A stretch of DNA of 62,248 nucleotides from Candidatus Sulfopaludibacter sp. SbA3 (GCA_945861625.1 CAMAVI010000011.1:1-62248); one strand, 5' to 3'; positions 1 through 8,560 are shown, counted from the stretch's first letter. Notes: generated by a model not told the origin, from the letters alone. Translations and numbers: made by a program.

Positions 1-153
1 CAAAGTCATCGGCCATCGCCAGATTCCCCTGCTGCTGTCTTCGATAGCTACCGCCGTCTCTAAGAAATCGCTTGCCAAGGGAGCCGCTGCCGCGTAATCT
101 ATGAGGGTCGAGAGTCGCTAACTTTCTACGACGATCCGGGCAATCTCCAGGTT

Positions 154-1404
154 GTGGGCGAGAGTGCTGATGTTGCAGGTTTCAGCCACGCGTTCCTTTG
201 GCAGAACGGCTTGATGACGGATCTCGGAGCACTTGCGCCAGGATGCAGGAGTGCTGCCTTTGCCATAAATGCTTCTGGTGTTGTTGTTGGGTCCAGTCAA
301 ACTTCCCCTGGTGGACCCTATCACGCAGTAATCTGGCAAGCTGGCGTAATCACCGACCTCGGCGTACTCCCTGGAAATAACTCCAGCACAGGTGTGGATA
401 TCAATGATGCTGCCCAGGTTGTCGCAACTAGCTATACAAATACGGTAAATCAAACCACTGATTTCAGAGGCTTTCTTTGGCAAGACGGAGTTGCGGTTGA
501 TCTTGGCAGCCTGGGCGGTGGTAGCACGTCACCGCATGCCATCAACAACCTGGGGCAGGTGATCGGTACCAGTGCTACCTTGAACGGTTCCCATGCATTC
601 TTGTGGCAGGCCGGATCCTTAGTTGACCTAGGGACACTCGGTGGAAACTTCAGTATACCGTTTGAAATTAACGGCTCCGGTCAAGTTGTCGGATGGGCTT
701 CGGATTCGACTGGCACTACCCAATCCTTCGTATGGCAGAGCGGTACAATGACCAGTCTCCCTACGCTTGGTGGGGGAAGCGCTCACAGTCGGCTGTACAT
801 AAATGGCCAAGGCCAGGTTGCAGGTACAAGCGTTACTCAAACCGGAATTCGCCACGCAGCACTTTGGACAGTTCTTGCTGCCCCTCCAACATTTGCGCTG
901 ACGGCCTCCGCTGGCGACAGAGGGAGCATTTCGCCTTCGGGGAGCACTACTGTCACGATTGGCGCCAATCAGACCTATTCTATTTCGCCGAATCCGTACT
1001 ATCACGTTGCCGATGTAGTCGTTGACGGCGCCTCCGTCGGACCCGTGACTTCGTACACGTTTAATAATGTAGCTGCCAATCACACTATTTCCGCATCGTT
1101 CGTTCTGGTAAACATCGCAATATCGAGTCCGACTGCCCAATCGGTATGGGCGAGGGGCACCGACCACACAATTACATGGACCTACATCAACGATCCGGGC
1201 AAGGTAGTGAAGATCGAGCTTCTCGCGCAAGGATCTGTGGTTGACGTCATCAACAACGGAGTTTCCATTGGCAAGAATGGCAGTGGTTCCTACAAATGGC
1301 ACATTCCGGCAAAGCTTTCGCCCGGATATTACCAGATAAAGGTGACGAGCAAGCCAAACGCGCAGTATTCGGATACGAGTGCCGAATTTGCCGTGCCCTT
1401 CTAA
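154..1404 (+). CDS. HAF-repeat extracellular protein, 5' end missing or degraded
   Basis: The first ~245 residues hold about six HAF-type repeats of the form xINxxGQVVGxS...HAFLWQxGxxxDLGTLGG, as in secreted HAF-family proteins. A ~70-residue bacterial repeat ending TISASF follows, and the last ~95 residues resemble the Kre9/Knh1-type Ser-Thr-rich domain (ISSPTAQSVWARGTDHTITW). The GTG at 154 lies inside the first repeat (NLQVVGESADVAG reads through it in frame from a stop at 61-63), and no signal peptide is visible. The true N-terminus is therefore lost to a frameshift or lies upstream of the window. Bases 1-153 show no other gene. The gene converges on mqnE with a 10-bp gap. A surface or cell-wall role is inferred. 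Confidence 0.6.
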   Translation: MGESADVAGFSHAFLWQNGLMTDLGALAPGCRSAAFAINASGVVVGSSQTSPGGPYHAVIWQAGVITDLGVLPGNNSSTGVDINDAAQVVATSYTNTVNQTTDFRGFLWQDGVAVDLGSLGGGSTSPHAINNLGQVIGTSATLNGSHAFLWQAGSLVDLGTLGGNFSIPFEINGSGQVVGWASDSTGTTQSFVWQSGTMTSLPTLGGGSAHSRLYINGQGQVAGTSVTQTGIRHAALWTVLAAPPTFALTASAGDRGSISPSGSTTVTIGANQTYSISPNPYYHVADVVVDGASVGPVTSYTFNNVAANHTISASFVLVNIAISSPTAQSVWARGTDHTITWTYINDPGKVVKIELLAQGSVVDVINNGVSIGKNGSGSYKWHIPAKLSPGYYQIKVTSKPNAQYSDTSAEFAVPF

Positions 1405-1414
1405 GCGAAGAGAC

Positions 1415-2539
1415 CTACACCAGCACCGTGAACACGTTCTCGGCTTCTTTGCGTTCGACGGCGCGGTAAAGCGTGTCGCGCTCGACGGGCTCGCGGCCGG
1501 CTTCCTGGATCAGGCGCAGTAAATCGCCGCGGCGCAGGCTGCCGCTGGTGGCTCCTCCGGCGTCGCGGTAGATCTTTTCTTCGACGACCGTTCCGTCCAG
1601 GTCGTCCGCGCCGAAGCGCAGCGCGATTTGCGCGATCTGCGGCGTCATCATCACCCAGTAGGCTTTGATGTGCGGGATGTTATCCAGCATCAGCCGCGAC
1701 ACCGCGATCTCGCGAATGTCGTTGAAGCCCGTGGTCTTGCCCACATGCTCCATGGCGGTGTTGTCGGGATGGAATGCCAACGGAATGAACGTCTGGAAGC
1801 CCTGCGTCTCATCCTGCAAGCCGCGCAGCTTGAGCAGGTGGTCGACGCGGTCTTCCGCGGTCTCGATGTGCCCATAGAGCATCGTGCAGTTGGAATGAAT
1901 CCCCAGCTTGTGCGCGATGCGCGCCACGTCGATCCACTGATCGCCCGAAATCTTGTGGTCGCAGATGATGCGGCGCACACGCTCGGAGAAAATCTCGGCG
2001 CCGCCGCCCGGCATTGAATCCATGCCGGCTTCTTTTAAGCGCTCCAGCACTTCGCAATGACTCAGCTTGGTGCGCTGCGCAAAATAGCCGATCTCAACCA
2101 TCGTGAACGCCTTCAGATGCACTTTCGGATAGCGCTGCTTCAAGCCGCGCAGCATCTCGCAGTACCAATCGAGCGTGAGCTCGGGATGCAAGCCGCCGAC
2201 GATGTGGAACTCCGTCACCGCTTCGCTGTAGCCGTGGCCGGCGCGCTCCCAGATCTGTTCGTGCGACCACGTGTATGCCGTAGGGTCCTTGGCCTTCTTC
2301 CCAAACGCGCAGAGCTTGCAACTGGCCACGCACACGTCGGTCGGATTGATGTGGCGGTTGACGTTGAAATACGTCTTGTTGCCGTGCAGGCGCTCCCGCA
2401 CGCGGTTGGCGAGCCAGCCCACGCCCAGCAGGTCGGGTGTCCGGTAAAGCGTCAGCCCGTCTTCGCAATGCAAGCGTTCGCCCTCTTCCACTTTGTCGCG
2501 GATGGCGGAAAGCCGGGAGTCTTCGAAGGCGGGTGTCAT
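1415..2539 (-). CDS. mqnE: Aminofutalosine synthase (radical SAM), menaquinone biosynthesis
   Basis: This 374-residue radical SAM enzyme carries a CxxxCxxC cluster motif (Cys70, Cys74, Cys77). The body matches the MqnE/MqnC family: FHIVGGLHPELTLDWY, then MPGGGAEIFSERVR and a TIM-barrel end with GTVVEEKIYRDAGG. MqnE is known to join 3-[(1-carboxyvinyl)oxy]benzoate to the adenosyl part of SAM, giving aminofutalosine in the futalosine route to menaquinone. It starts 18 bp after the prenyltransferase mqnP on the same strand, so both probably share one transcript. MqnC is the main alternative, but length and the GGLHP block favour MqnE. No other mqn gene is in the window. Confidence 0.85.
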   Translation of the reverse strand: MTPAFEDSRLSAIRDKVEEGERLHCEDGLTLYRTPDLLGVGWLANRVRERLHGNKTYFNVNRHINPTDVCVASCKLCAFGKKAKDPTAYTWSHEQIWERAGHGYSEAVTEFHIVGGLHPELTLDWYCEMLRGLKQRYPKVHLKAFTMVEIGYFAQRTKLSHCEVLERLKEAGMDSMPGGGAEIFSERVRRIICDHKISGDQWIDVARIAHKLGIHSNCTMLYGHIETAEDRVDHLLKLRGLQDETQGFQTFIPLAFHPDNTAMEHVGKTTGFNDIREIAVSRLMLDNIPHIKAYWVMMTPQIAQIALRFGADDLDGTVVEEKIYRDAGGATSGSLRRGDLLRLIQEAGREPVERDTLYRAVERKEAENVFTVLV

Positions 2540-2557
2540 GATGCTAGCGGAGTACGA

Positions 2558-3436
2558 TCACCGGAAAAAGATGTCGCTGGCCCAAAACACCAAGAATATC
2601 ACGCTCACGTAGCCGTTCATGGTGAAGAACGCCGCGTCCACGCGGGACAGATCGGCGGGCCATACCAACTTGTGTTCCCACAGCAGGATTCCGGCCACTG
2701 CCGCGATACCGGCCCAGGCCAAGCCACCCAGCGCGAAGGCGTGCCCCAATATCATTAGGCACGCCAGCATTCCCACGTGTAGCGCCCGCGAAACCCACAA
2801 GGCTCCCGCGATGCCCAGGCGGCGCGGAATGCTGAACAGGCCGGCTTCCAGATCAAACTCGTAGTCCTGGCACGAGTAGATGATGTCGAACCCCGCTGTC
2901 CATAGCGTCACCGCCGCGGTCAGCCAAAGAATGCGTGCATCTAAAGATCCGCGCACGGCGATCCAGGCCGCCGCCGGGGCGATGCCCAGCGAAAATCCCA
3001 GCACCAGATGGGACAGCGACGTGAAGCGCTTGGTGTACGAGTAGAACATGACGATCCCCAGCGCCAAAGGGGCCAGCTTAAAGCACAGGGGATTCAACGC
3101 CAGCGCGGCATACAGAAAAACAGCGCTCCAGAACGCGATGAATCCCCAGGCGAAGCCGCGCGTCAGCGATCCCGCCGGCAGATGCCGCGTCTTTGTCCGT
3201 GGATTCCGGCCGTCGATATCCGTGTCCAATACGCGGTTGAAGGCCATCGCGGCGGAACGCGCCGCCACCATGGCCAGCACAATCCAGCCCAGTTTGGACC
3301 AGATGCCATCGCGGGAAAAGCCCGCATCCCGCCACGCCAGCAAGGTTCCGGTAAGAGCAAAGGGCAGGGCAAATACGGAGTGCTCAAACTTGATCATCTC
3401 CAGCGTAAGCCGGACGCGTTTGAAAAAAGAACTCAA
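2558..3436 (-). CDS. mqnP: UbiA-family prenyltransferase, probably MqnP of the futalosine pathway
   Basis: This 292-residue integral membrane protein has about eight hydrophobic segments. It carries both Asp-rich prenyl-diphosphate motifs of UbiA enzymes: N67xxxD71xxxD75 (NRVLDTDIDGRNP) and a second DYEFDLEAG block. UbiA enzymes transfer a polyprenyl chain to an aromatic acid at the membrane; next to mqnE the acceptor is most likely the 1,4-dihydroxy-6-naphthoate branch. The start is TTG at 3436. It is chosen because TAGAAT sits exactly 6 nt upstream (minus strand), matching a recurrent leaderless pattern here, and there is no Shine-Dalgarno sequence. The start codons of this gene and the divergent lipoprotein gene are only 17 bp apart. 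Confidence 0.8.
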   Translation of the reverse strand: MSSFFKRVRLTLEMIKFEHSVFALPFALTGTLLAWRDAGFSRDGIWSKLGWIVLAMVAARSAAMAFNRVLDTDIDGRNPRTKTRHLPAGSLTRGFAWGFIAFWSAVFLYAALALNPLCFKLAPLALGIVMFYSYTKRFTSLSHLVLGFSLGIAPAAAWIAVRGSLDARILWLTAAVTLWTAGFDIIYSCQDYEFDLEAGLFSIPRRLGIAGALWVSRALHVGMLACLMILGHAFALGGLAWAGIAAVAGILLWEHKLVWPADLSRVDAAFFTMNGYVSVIFLVFWASDIFFR

Positions 3437-3441
3437 CCCAC

Positions 3442-3448
3442 TATTCTA
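3442..3448. promoter_or_regulatory. Overlapping divergent -10 elements for mqnP and the DUF192 lipoprotein gene
   Basis: The string CTATTCTAG contains TATTCT on the plus strand (3442-3447), 6 nt before ATG 3454, and TAGAAT on the minus strand (3448-3443), 6 nt before TTG 3436. Both predicted transcription starts fall on the start codon. The two -10 boxes share six base pairs, so simultaneous open complexes look impossible and the promoters should compete. Confidence 0.6.
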
Positions 3449-3453
3449 GGGGA

Positions 3454-3909
3454 ATGCGAATTCTGCTCGCCGTGGTTCTGGCTGCCGCTCTTGCCCTCTC
3501 CGGTTGCGGCTCGAACTCCAACGTCACGGACGAGATCGGGCTCACCATTGTCACCTTCCCCAATGGCACGAAGATCAATGCCGAAACCATGCGCGACGAC
3601 ATCGAACTGATTAAGGGTATGATGTTCCGCGAAAGCATGCCTGCTAGTCGCGGCATGCTGTTCGTTCATCCCGAGGAAAATATCTTCCATTACTGGATGT
3701 ACCAGACCAAGATCCCGCTCGATATCATCTGGATGGATCATGACCGCCGCATTGTGGAGATGTCGCTTGACACGCCTCCCTGCAAAGCCACTGCCGCCAA
3801 GGAGTGCACGAATTACGGCGGCAATTACAAGTCTAAGTACGCGTTGGAGGTCAACGCGGGGATCGCCAAGAAGAACGGCATCAAGACCGGTGATACTCTC
3901 GATTTCTAG
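3454..3909 (+). CDS. DUF192 lipoprotein
   Basis: The 151-residue product begins with a lipoprotein signal (MRILLAVVLAAALALSGCGS) with a lipobox at Cys18. The rest is a DUF192 domain: MMFRESMPASRGMLFVHPEE, then HYWMYQTKIPLDIIWMD, and the closing ALEVNAGIAKKNGIKTGD. DUF192 proteins are small beta-rich envelope or secreted proteins of unknown biochemical role. The start at 3454 fits the signal peptide and TATTCT-N6-ATG. The 3' end overlaps the convergent rfbD by 4 bp. Confidence 0.85.
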   Translation: MRILLAVVLAAALALSGCGSNSNVTDEIGLTIVTFPNGTKINAETMRDDIELIKGMMFRESMPASRGMLFVHPEENIFHYWMYQTKIPLDIIWMDHDRRIVEMSLDTPPCKATAAKECTNYGGNYKSKYALEVNAGIAKKNGIKTGDTLDF

Positions 3910-4796
3910 TTCTTCTCTAATTTTTTTTGGCGCCCGCGCGCCAGCAGATACAGGTCGATGGCCTGTTCAAGAGTGGGCATCGGGTCGATTCCCAGCGATT
4001 CCATTTTGGCGTTGGATAGCGCCGAATACTTTGGCCGCCGTGCCGCCGTACGGAACTCGCGCTCGTTGGTGGGCTTCAGCGGAGGATTGAGTCCCGCGGC
4101 CGCGAAAATTTTTGCGGCCCAATCGAACCAGGAAATCGGTGTTCCCCCGCCAATGTGGAACAGTCCTTGTGCGCCCCGCTCCACCAAATCCGCCGTCCGC
4201 GAGGCAAGCGCCGGCGCAAAAGTCGGCGAAGCTACGTGATCCTCTACAACCTTGATGGGCTGCCCGCCTTCGGCCAGGCGCAGCATCAGTTCGACAAAAT
4301 TGCCGCGCGCCGTATGCAATCCGCCGGGGCCATAGACGCCGGAAGTGCGGATGATCAGTGCCTGATCCAGGTACGCCCGCGCGTAGTATTCGCCCGCCAG
4401 CTTGGATACCGCGTAGGCGCCCTGCGGCCGCGGCATGTCCTGTTCGGTATAGGCTCGCCCGGCCGTGCCGTCAAAAACGTAATCCGTCGAAAAATGAACC
4501 AGGCGCGCGTCCACTTGGCGGCAGGCCACTGCCAGATTCCGCACGGCGAGACCGTTCACGGAATAGGCGGCCTGCGGTTCTTTCTCGGCGACGTCCACCT
4601 GATTGTAGGCGGCGGCGTTCAAGACAATGGCGGGATCGAACTTGGCCAGCGCCTGTTCCACTTGCGCGGCATCGCTGATATCAACGGTGCTGCGCTCAAA
4701 GCCCGCGACCTCAAAGCCTCTTTTGGCGAACTCGGTTTTGAGCTCCACGCCGAGTTGCCCGCCGCTCCCAAAAATGGCCACCCTATCTGTCTGCAC
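3906..4796 (-). CDS. rfbD: dTDP-4-dehydrorhamnose reductase
   Basis: This 296-residue extended short-chain reductase has a GSGGQLG dinucleotide loop, HFSTDYVFDGTAG, and the catalytic YxxxK in AYAVSKLAGEYYARA, followed by ...RTSGVYGPGG. RmlD/RfbD reduces dTDP-4-dehydro-L-rhamnose to dTDP-L-rhamnose for surface polysaccharides. The start is GTG at 4796, with CATAAT 7 nt upstream, just after the PilZ gene stop. The other rml genes are absent here. A methionine adenosyltransferase beta-subunit type homologue is the alternative. Confidence 0.8.
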   Translation of the reverse strand: MQTDRVAIFGSGGQLGVELKTEFAKRGFEVAGFERSTVDISDAAQVEQALAKFDPAIVLNAAAYNQVDVAEKEPQAAYSVNGLAVRNLAVACRQVDARLVHFSTDYVFDGTAGRAYTEQDMPRPQGAYAVSKLAGEYYARAYLDQALIIRTSGVYGPGGLHTARGNFVELMLRLAEGGQPIKVVEDHVASPTFAPALASRTADLVERGAQGLFHIGGGTPISWFDWAAKIFAAAGLNPPLKPTNEREFRTAARRPKYSALSNAKMESLGIDPMPTLEQAIDLYLLARGRQKKLEKN

Positions 4797-4804
4797 GTTC
4801 TCTA

Positions 4805-5140
4805 TTATGAACGAGCGGGAAAGGCTGTTTTTTGCGAATACGATTCTGGCGGATCGGAAGCGATCAGCGTTTCAAGAACACGCAACCCGACAGTGTAGGT
4901 TCCATCGGAATCCTGAACGCAGCGGCAGATTTCACCGAGCAGAAGCAGGCGGCGATCATCGACTTCGACGGAGGCGCCGCAGGGGACTGGAACTCTTGTG
5001 CGTAGCCGTATTCCGCTTCCCGAAACGTCTACCACTTCCGCGTCAATTGCCCGGCCCAGGCTGGGTCCCGCCATGCGGTCCAAGACTCTCAACGTAGCGG
5101 TCTTGATGACTCTAAGCCGCGATTCCCTGCGCCGTTCCAC
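4805..5140 (-). CDS. PilZ-domain protein
   Basis: This 111-residue protein fits a lone PilZ domain. It opens with the basic MERRRESRLRVIKTATLRV (an RxxxR-like c-di-GMP binding arm), continues AEVVDVSGSGIRLRTRVPVP (D/NxSxxG-like) and ends in a beta-strand region GTYTVGLRVLE. PilZ proteins bind cyclic di-GMP and act on motility, polysaccharide or regulation. The start is GTG, the only in-frame start after an upstream stop. It lies 8 bp before rfbD on the same strand, so co-transcription is likely. Confidence 0.7.
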   Translation of the reverse strand: MERRRESRLRVIKTATLRVLDRMAGPSLGRAIDAEVVDVSGSGIRLRTRVPVPCGASVEVDDRRLLLLGEICRCVQDSDGTYTVGLRVLETLIASDPPESYSQKTAFPARS

Positions 5141-5182
5141 CCTGGGCTCATCGGCTCAAAAGCTGGTTCCCTGAGCGAAAAG

Positions 5183-5572
5183 TCAGCGGTAATGGAAGGC
5201 TGCCCACACAACCAGCACAATGGCCGATGGCAGGGTGATCTCCAGCCACCTGCGGCGCAAGAAGCGCAGCCACGGCGCGTGTGTGCTCTCCAGGCCCCTC
5301 GCGGCGGCCGTTTCCACTGCCGGCGTTGAACGCGGGGCCAGCGATGCCGTCAAGCGGCTGCGCAGCCCTGAGGGTAGACCGTTCAACGCCTTAATGATTT
5401 CGGCGCGTCCGCGGCGGTCCGCAATCAGAATGGTGGCGGAATTGAAGCCGTTGGTTGACTCTTCCAATTCCTTGCGCAACGCGGGCGGGACCTCATTCAC
5501 CGAACGGAATATTTGAGTCCGGCCGCGCTTGGCGATGAAAATCGTGGATGTCTTGACGGTGACTCGATTCAT
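5183..5572 (-). CDS. Small protein with a C-terminal membrane anchor, unknown function
   Basis: I do not recognise this 129-residue protein. The N-terminal ~65 residues are polar with an alternating pattern (VTVKTSTIFIAKRGRTQIF, then SATILIADRRGRAEIIKAL), which looks like two short repeated beta-rich units. The last ~20 residues (ITLPSAIVLVVWAAFHYR) form one transmembrane helix, so it is probably tail-anchored. It starts 2 bp after the LysR stop codon, so the two are almost certainly one operon. Confidence 0.6.
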   Translation of the reverse strand: MNRVTVKTSTIFIAKRGRTQIFRSVNEVPPALRKELEESTNGFNSATILIADRRGRAEIIKALNGLPSGLRSRLTASLAPRSTPAVETAAARGLESTHAPWLRFLRRRWLEITLPSAIVLVVWAAFHYR

Positions 5573-5574
5573 CT

Positions 5575-6531
5575 TCAGTGTCCCAGCGGTGTCGTGCGCA
5601 CCACGGTCCGTTCCGCCGTCCCAGGCCGTTTAGGAGGCGCGGCCGCTTCCGTCACCGCGTGACTCATCGTGACTTCGATGAATCCCAGCGCGGCTTTGGA
5701 GAGGGCCTTGTCCTTCCGGTAGATCAGTCCAATCTGGCGGACCATCGGTTCCGGCCCCAGTCGCCTGGCCACCAGCCGTCCCGCGGCCACTTCCTCGCGG
5801 CAGTGCGATCCGGCGACGAAGCCCACGCCCAGTTCCGCCATCGTGAAGCGCTTCAGCATTTCCGTGGAATCCAATTCCATGGAGATGACGACCTGATCCT
5901 CCACCGGTTCCAGCCACGCGTTCAGCAGGCTCCGCGTGTGTCCCGCCTTGGGCAACAGCAATGGGATGTCCACCAGATCCTGCGGATTGATACGCTCTTT
6001 CTGCGCCAGGGGATGTCGGGGATGAAACAAGGCTTTTATCTCATCGGCGTGAATCTTGGCCACCTGTAGGCGCTTTTCCGTCACGGGGAGCTGCGTAATA
6101 CCGAAGTCAGCCTGATTGTCGACTACCGCCTCGACCACGCGCGACGTATAGGAACGGTCCACCAGAATCTGCACATTCGGGAAGCGCTTCTTGTATTCGG
6201 AAAACACGCGCGGCAGAACGTAAATGCAGGTGGCTTCGTTGGCGGCAATGACCAGTTCGCCGCGCGGCACGCGCTCCAGTTCATTGATGGAATCCTGCGC
6301 GCGCCGCTTGAGATCCAGGATCTGTTCGGCGTATTCGGCGAAGATGTGCCCGGCGGGCGTGAGGGCGATCTTGGTGCCCAATCGCTCAAACAGGGGAGCG
6401 GTCATTTCTTGCTCCAGTTGGCGCACCTGCGCGCTTACGGCCGGCTGGGTCCGGAAACAGGATTGCGCGGCTTTGGAGAAGCTCTTCAGGCGGACAATTT
6501 CCAGAAACGTATGGAGCTGATCGAGGTCCAT
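5575..6531 (-). CDS. LysR-family transcriptional regulator
   Basis: The 318-residue protein starts MDLDQLHTFLEIVRLKSFSK. Its N-terminal winged helix-turn-helix includes RTQPAVSAQVRQLEQEM and residues 1-60. A linker helix is followed by a periplasmic-binding-like effector domain at ~90-295 (RGELVIAANEATCIYVLP). Its layout resembles CbbR/CysB-type members, but the effector cannot be read from the sequence. The divergent TIGR03790 gene starts 74 bp away and is the natural first candidate target. TAGGAC lies 6 nt before the ATG, one base off the leaderless motif. Confidence 0.85.
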   Translation of the reverse strand: MDLDQLHTFLEIVRLKSFSKAAQSCFRTQPAVSAQVRQLEQEMTAPLFERLGTKIALTPAGHIFAEYAEQILDLKRRAQDSINELERVPRGELVIAANEATCIYVLPRVFSEYKKRFPNVQILVDRSYTSRVVEAVVDNQADFGITQLPVTEKRLQVAKIHADEIKALFHPRHPLAQKERINPQDLVDIPLLLPKAGHTRSLLNAWLEPVEDQVVISMELDSTEMLKRFTMAELGVGFVAGSHCREEVAAGRLVARRLGPEPMVRQIGLIYRKDKALSKAALGFIEVTMSHAVTEAAAPPKRPGTAERTVVRTTPLGH

Positions 6532-6605
6532 GACACTGTCCTAAGGGAGCTATCTCCAGTATCTCACCGTCTCCCGTGTCTGTATGGCTGCTAGGATAAT
6601 ATGCG

Positions 6606-7715
6606 ATGGTACCACGCACGATGTTACGCCTCATTCTGCCGGCGTGTTTGCTGGTTCCATTATCCGCGGGAGCGACGCCGGAGCAGGTGCTGGTGGTGGT
6701 GAATGACCATTCTCCACTTTCCGTGAGCATCGGCGAATACTACGCCCAGCGCAGGCACATTCCGCCCGGCAATGTCTGCCATCTTAAGGCCTCGGTCAAG
6801 GAAGACATTCCGCGCCAAGACTACGATCGCGACATCGCGCGCGCGGTGGGAGATTGTTTAACCCGCCGCGGGTTGCGCGAAACCGTCCACTACATCGTGA
6901 CCACGGCGGGCGTTCCCTTGCGGATTCCGGGTACGGGCGGCGTGAACGCGACTGGGGCTTCCGTCGACGGGGAACTGACCTTGCTTTATTCGGATTTGGC
7001 CGGCGGCCGGCCACACGCGCTTCCCGGCGGTATCCCCAATCCTTTTTTCGGGAAACGTGACGTACCGTTTTCGCATCCGCGGTTTCCCATGTATATGGTG
7101 ACGCGGCTGGCTGCCTACGATCTGGCGGGCGTGAAGGCAATGATCGACCGTTCCTTGCAGGCGTCCAATCGCGGCAAGTTCATCATTGATCTTTCGGATT
7201 CCAGCGATGCTGGTGGCAATGGCTGGTTGCGCAATGCAGCGATCCTGCTCCCCAAAGACCGCGTGGTCCTGGACGAGACGACCAAACCGGTCTACGATCA
7301 GGCCAACGTGATCGGCCAAGCCAGTTGGGGCTCCAACGACGCTAGCCGGAAGCGCCGTTTTCCCGGTTTCCACTGGCTCCCGGGAGGCATTGTGACCGAA
7401 TACGTTTCGACCAACGGCCGTACCTTCGCGCGCCCACCGGAAAGCTGGGTGCCCGGCGGCGATTGGATACTGCGGATCGGTTGGTTTGGTGGCTCGCCGC
7501 AGTCGCTGGTGGCCGATTCGATTTTGGAAGGCGCCACCGGCGGCTCCGGGCATGTCTACGAACCGTACCTGACTTTCACTCCGCGGCCGGATTTTTTGCT
7601 ACCTGCGTACTATCGCGGACGCAACCTGGCGGAAAGTTTCTACCTGGCGATTCCCGCGCTGAGCTGGCAGAACATCGTGATCGGCGATCCCTTGTGCTCG
7701 CTCGGGAAACCTTAG
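6606..7715 (+). CDS. TIGR03790-family secreted protein
   Basis: This 369-residue protein has a short signal peptide (LRLILPACLLVPLSAGA) followed by VLVVVNDHSPLSVSIGEYYAQRR and HYIVTTAGVPLRI, characteristic of TIGR03790 proteins, a family of unknown function in acidobacteria and some others. The start could be ATG 6606 (GATAAT 5 nt upstream) or ATG 6621, which gives a cleaner signal peptide. It overlaps the convergent acetyltransferase gene by 4 bp and is divergent from the LysR gene. Confidence 0.7.
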   Translation: MVPRTMLRLILPACLLVPLSAGATPEQVLVVVNDHSPLSVSIGEYYAQRRHIPPGNVCHLKASVKEDIPRQDYDRDIARAVGDCLTRRGLRETVHYIVTTAGVPLRIPGTGGVNATGASVDGELTLLYSDLAGGRPHALPGGIPNPFFGKRDVPFSHPRFPMYMVTRLAAYDLAGVKAMIDRSLQASNRGKFIIDLSDSSDAGGNGWLRNAAILLPKDRVVLDETTKPVYDQANVIGQASWGSNDASRKRRFPGFHWLPGGIVTEYVSTNGRTFARPPESWVPGGDWILRIGWFGGSPQSLVADSILEGATGGSGHVYEPYLTFTPRPDFLLPAYYRGRNLAESFYLAIPALSWQNIVIGDPLCSLGKP

Positions 7716-8224
7716 GCCGGACCCCTACTTTGCGGCTCGCCGGATAACCCTGTCCGTTTTATGACAAAGTCGTGTTCAAACAGCAGGTAGCCGCTGTCGT
7801 GCATTCCGCGGTTGAGGTAGGTGGCCTGGGCGCGCTGGTTGGCCGGGGCCACGTATAGGCGCAGGCCGCACACGTTCCCCGCCCGACTCGCGATTGACTC
7901 CACGTGCGAGTACAGCGCGCGGAACACGCCGCGGCCGCGGAACTCCGGCATCGTATAGACACTCTGGAACCACCAGAACACGCCATTGCGCCAATCCGAC
8001 CACTCATAGGTAATCATCAGTTGGCCCGCGCGCTGCCCGTTCACTTCCGCAATCACGTAAAAGCCCTTGGCGCCGTCCGCGAACACGGCCGCGACGCCCT
8101 GCCTCACGCGATCCGGGTCGAGTGTAATATCCTCCGATTCGCGCGCCAGCCGCAGGTTGCAGTCGACTACAAACGGTGCGTCGTCGAGCGCCGCTGGCCG
8201 GATGGTGATCGAAGAGGACTCCAT
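7712..8224 (-). CDS. GNAT-family N-acetyltransferase
   Basis: This is a 170-residue GNAT domain: SSITIRPAALDDAPFVVDCN at the N-terminus, FWWFQSVYTMPEFRGRGVF (acetyl-CoA loop R/QxxGxG/A), then RLYVAPANQRAQATYLNRG. Substrate unknown. The reading frame stays open to 8338, but the start at 8224 is preferred because TACTAT lies exactly 6 nt upstream and the extra 38 residues look non-coding. Confidence 0.8.
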   Translation of the reverse strand: MESSSITIRPAALDDAPFVVDCNLRLARESEDITLDPDRVRQGVAAVFADGAKGFYVIAEVNGQRAGQLMITYEWSDWRNGVFWWFQSVYTMPEFRGRGVFRALYSHVESIASRAGNVCGLRLYVAPANQRAQATYLNRGMHDSGYLLFEHDFVIKRTGLSGEPQSRGPA

Positions 8225-8230
8225 TGCTCC

Positions 8231-8236
8231 ATAGTA
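8231..8236 (-). promoter_or_regulatory. Leaderless -10 element (TACTAT-N6-ATG) of the GNAT gene
   Basis: On the minus strand TACTAT is followed by 6 nt and the ATG at 8224. This places the predicted transcript start on the start codon. Confidence 0.5.
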
Positions 8237-8291
8237 AACGTCACGGGATCCACTCTCAATTCTGGCCACTTGCGTGCACACTCCCCGGCAC

Positions 8292-8522
8292 ATGCCGGAT
8301 GTGTATCCTGACGGTTCCTCTGAAAATGCCCCGCCCAAACCTCACGGCCCCACCTTTGCCAACTGGTTCGGCGGCCTCTGGTGCCGCTTGTTCCACCGCC
8401 AAGTGATGTTGCCGATTCACGGTTATTATCAATGCCGTAGCTGCTTTCGCCCTATACTTTCGCCGGATACCAGTTTCGCTCGACACGGAGCGCCGCCAGG
8501 ACGATTCTCCTCCTCCCCCTAA
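8292..8522 (+). CDS. Small zinc-ribbon-like protein, unknown function
   Basis: The 76-residue frame contains FANWFGGLWCRLFHRQVMLP and IHGYYQCRSCFRPI, a CxxC with conserved aromatic residues. This resembles small conserved hypothetical proteins I associate with this phylum. The Pro/Ser-rich tail is low complexity. No convincing Shine-Dalgarno or -10 sequence precedes ATG 8292, and GTG 8274 is an alternative start. Confidence 0.45.
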   Translation: MPDVYPDGSSENAPPKPHGPTFANWFGGLWCRLFHRQVMLPIHGYYQCRSCFRPILSPDTSFARHGAPPGRFSSSP

Positions 8523-8560
8523 ACCTTAACGTCTCGCTCGTCGAACCGCGATAATGAAGT

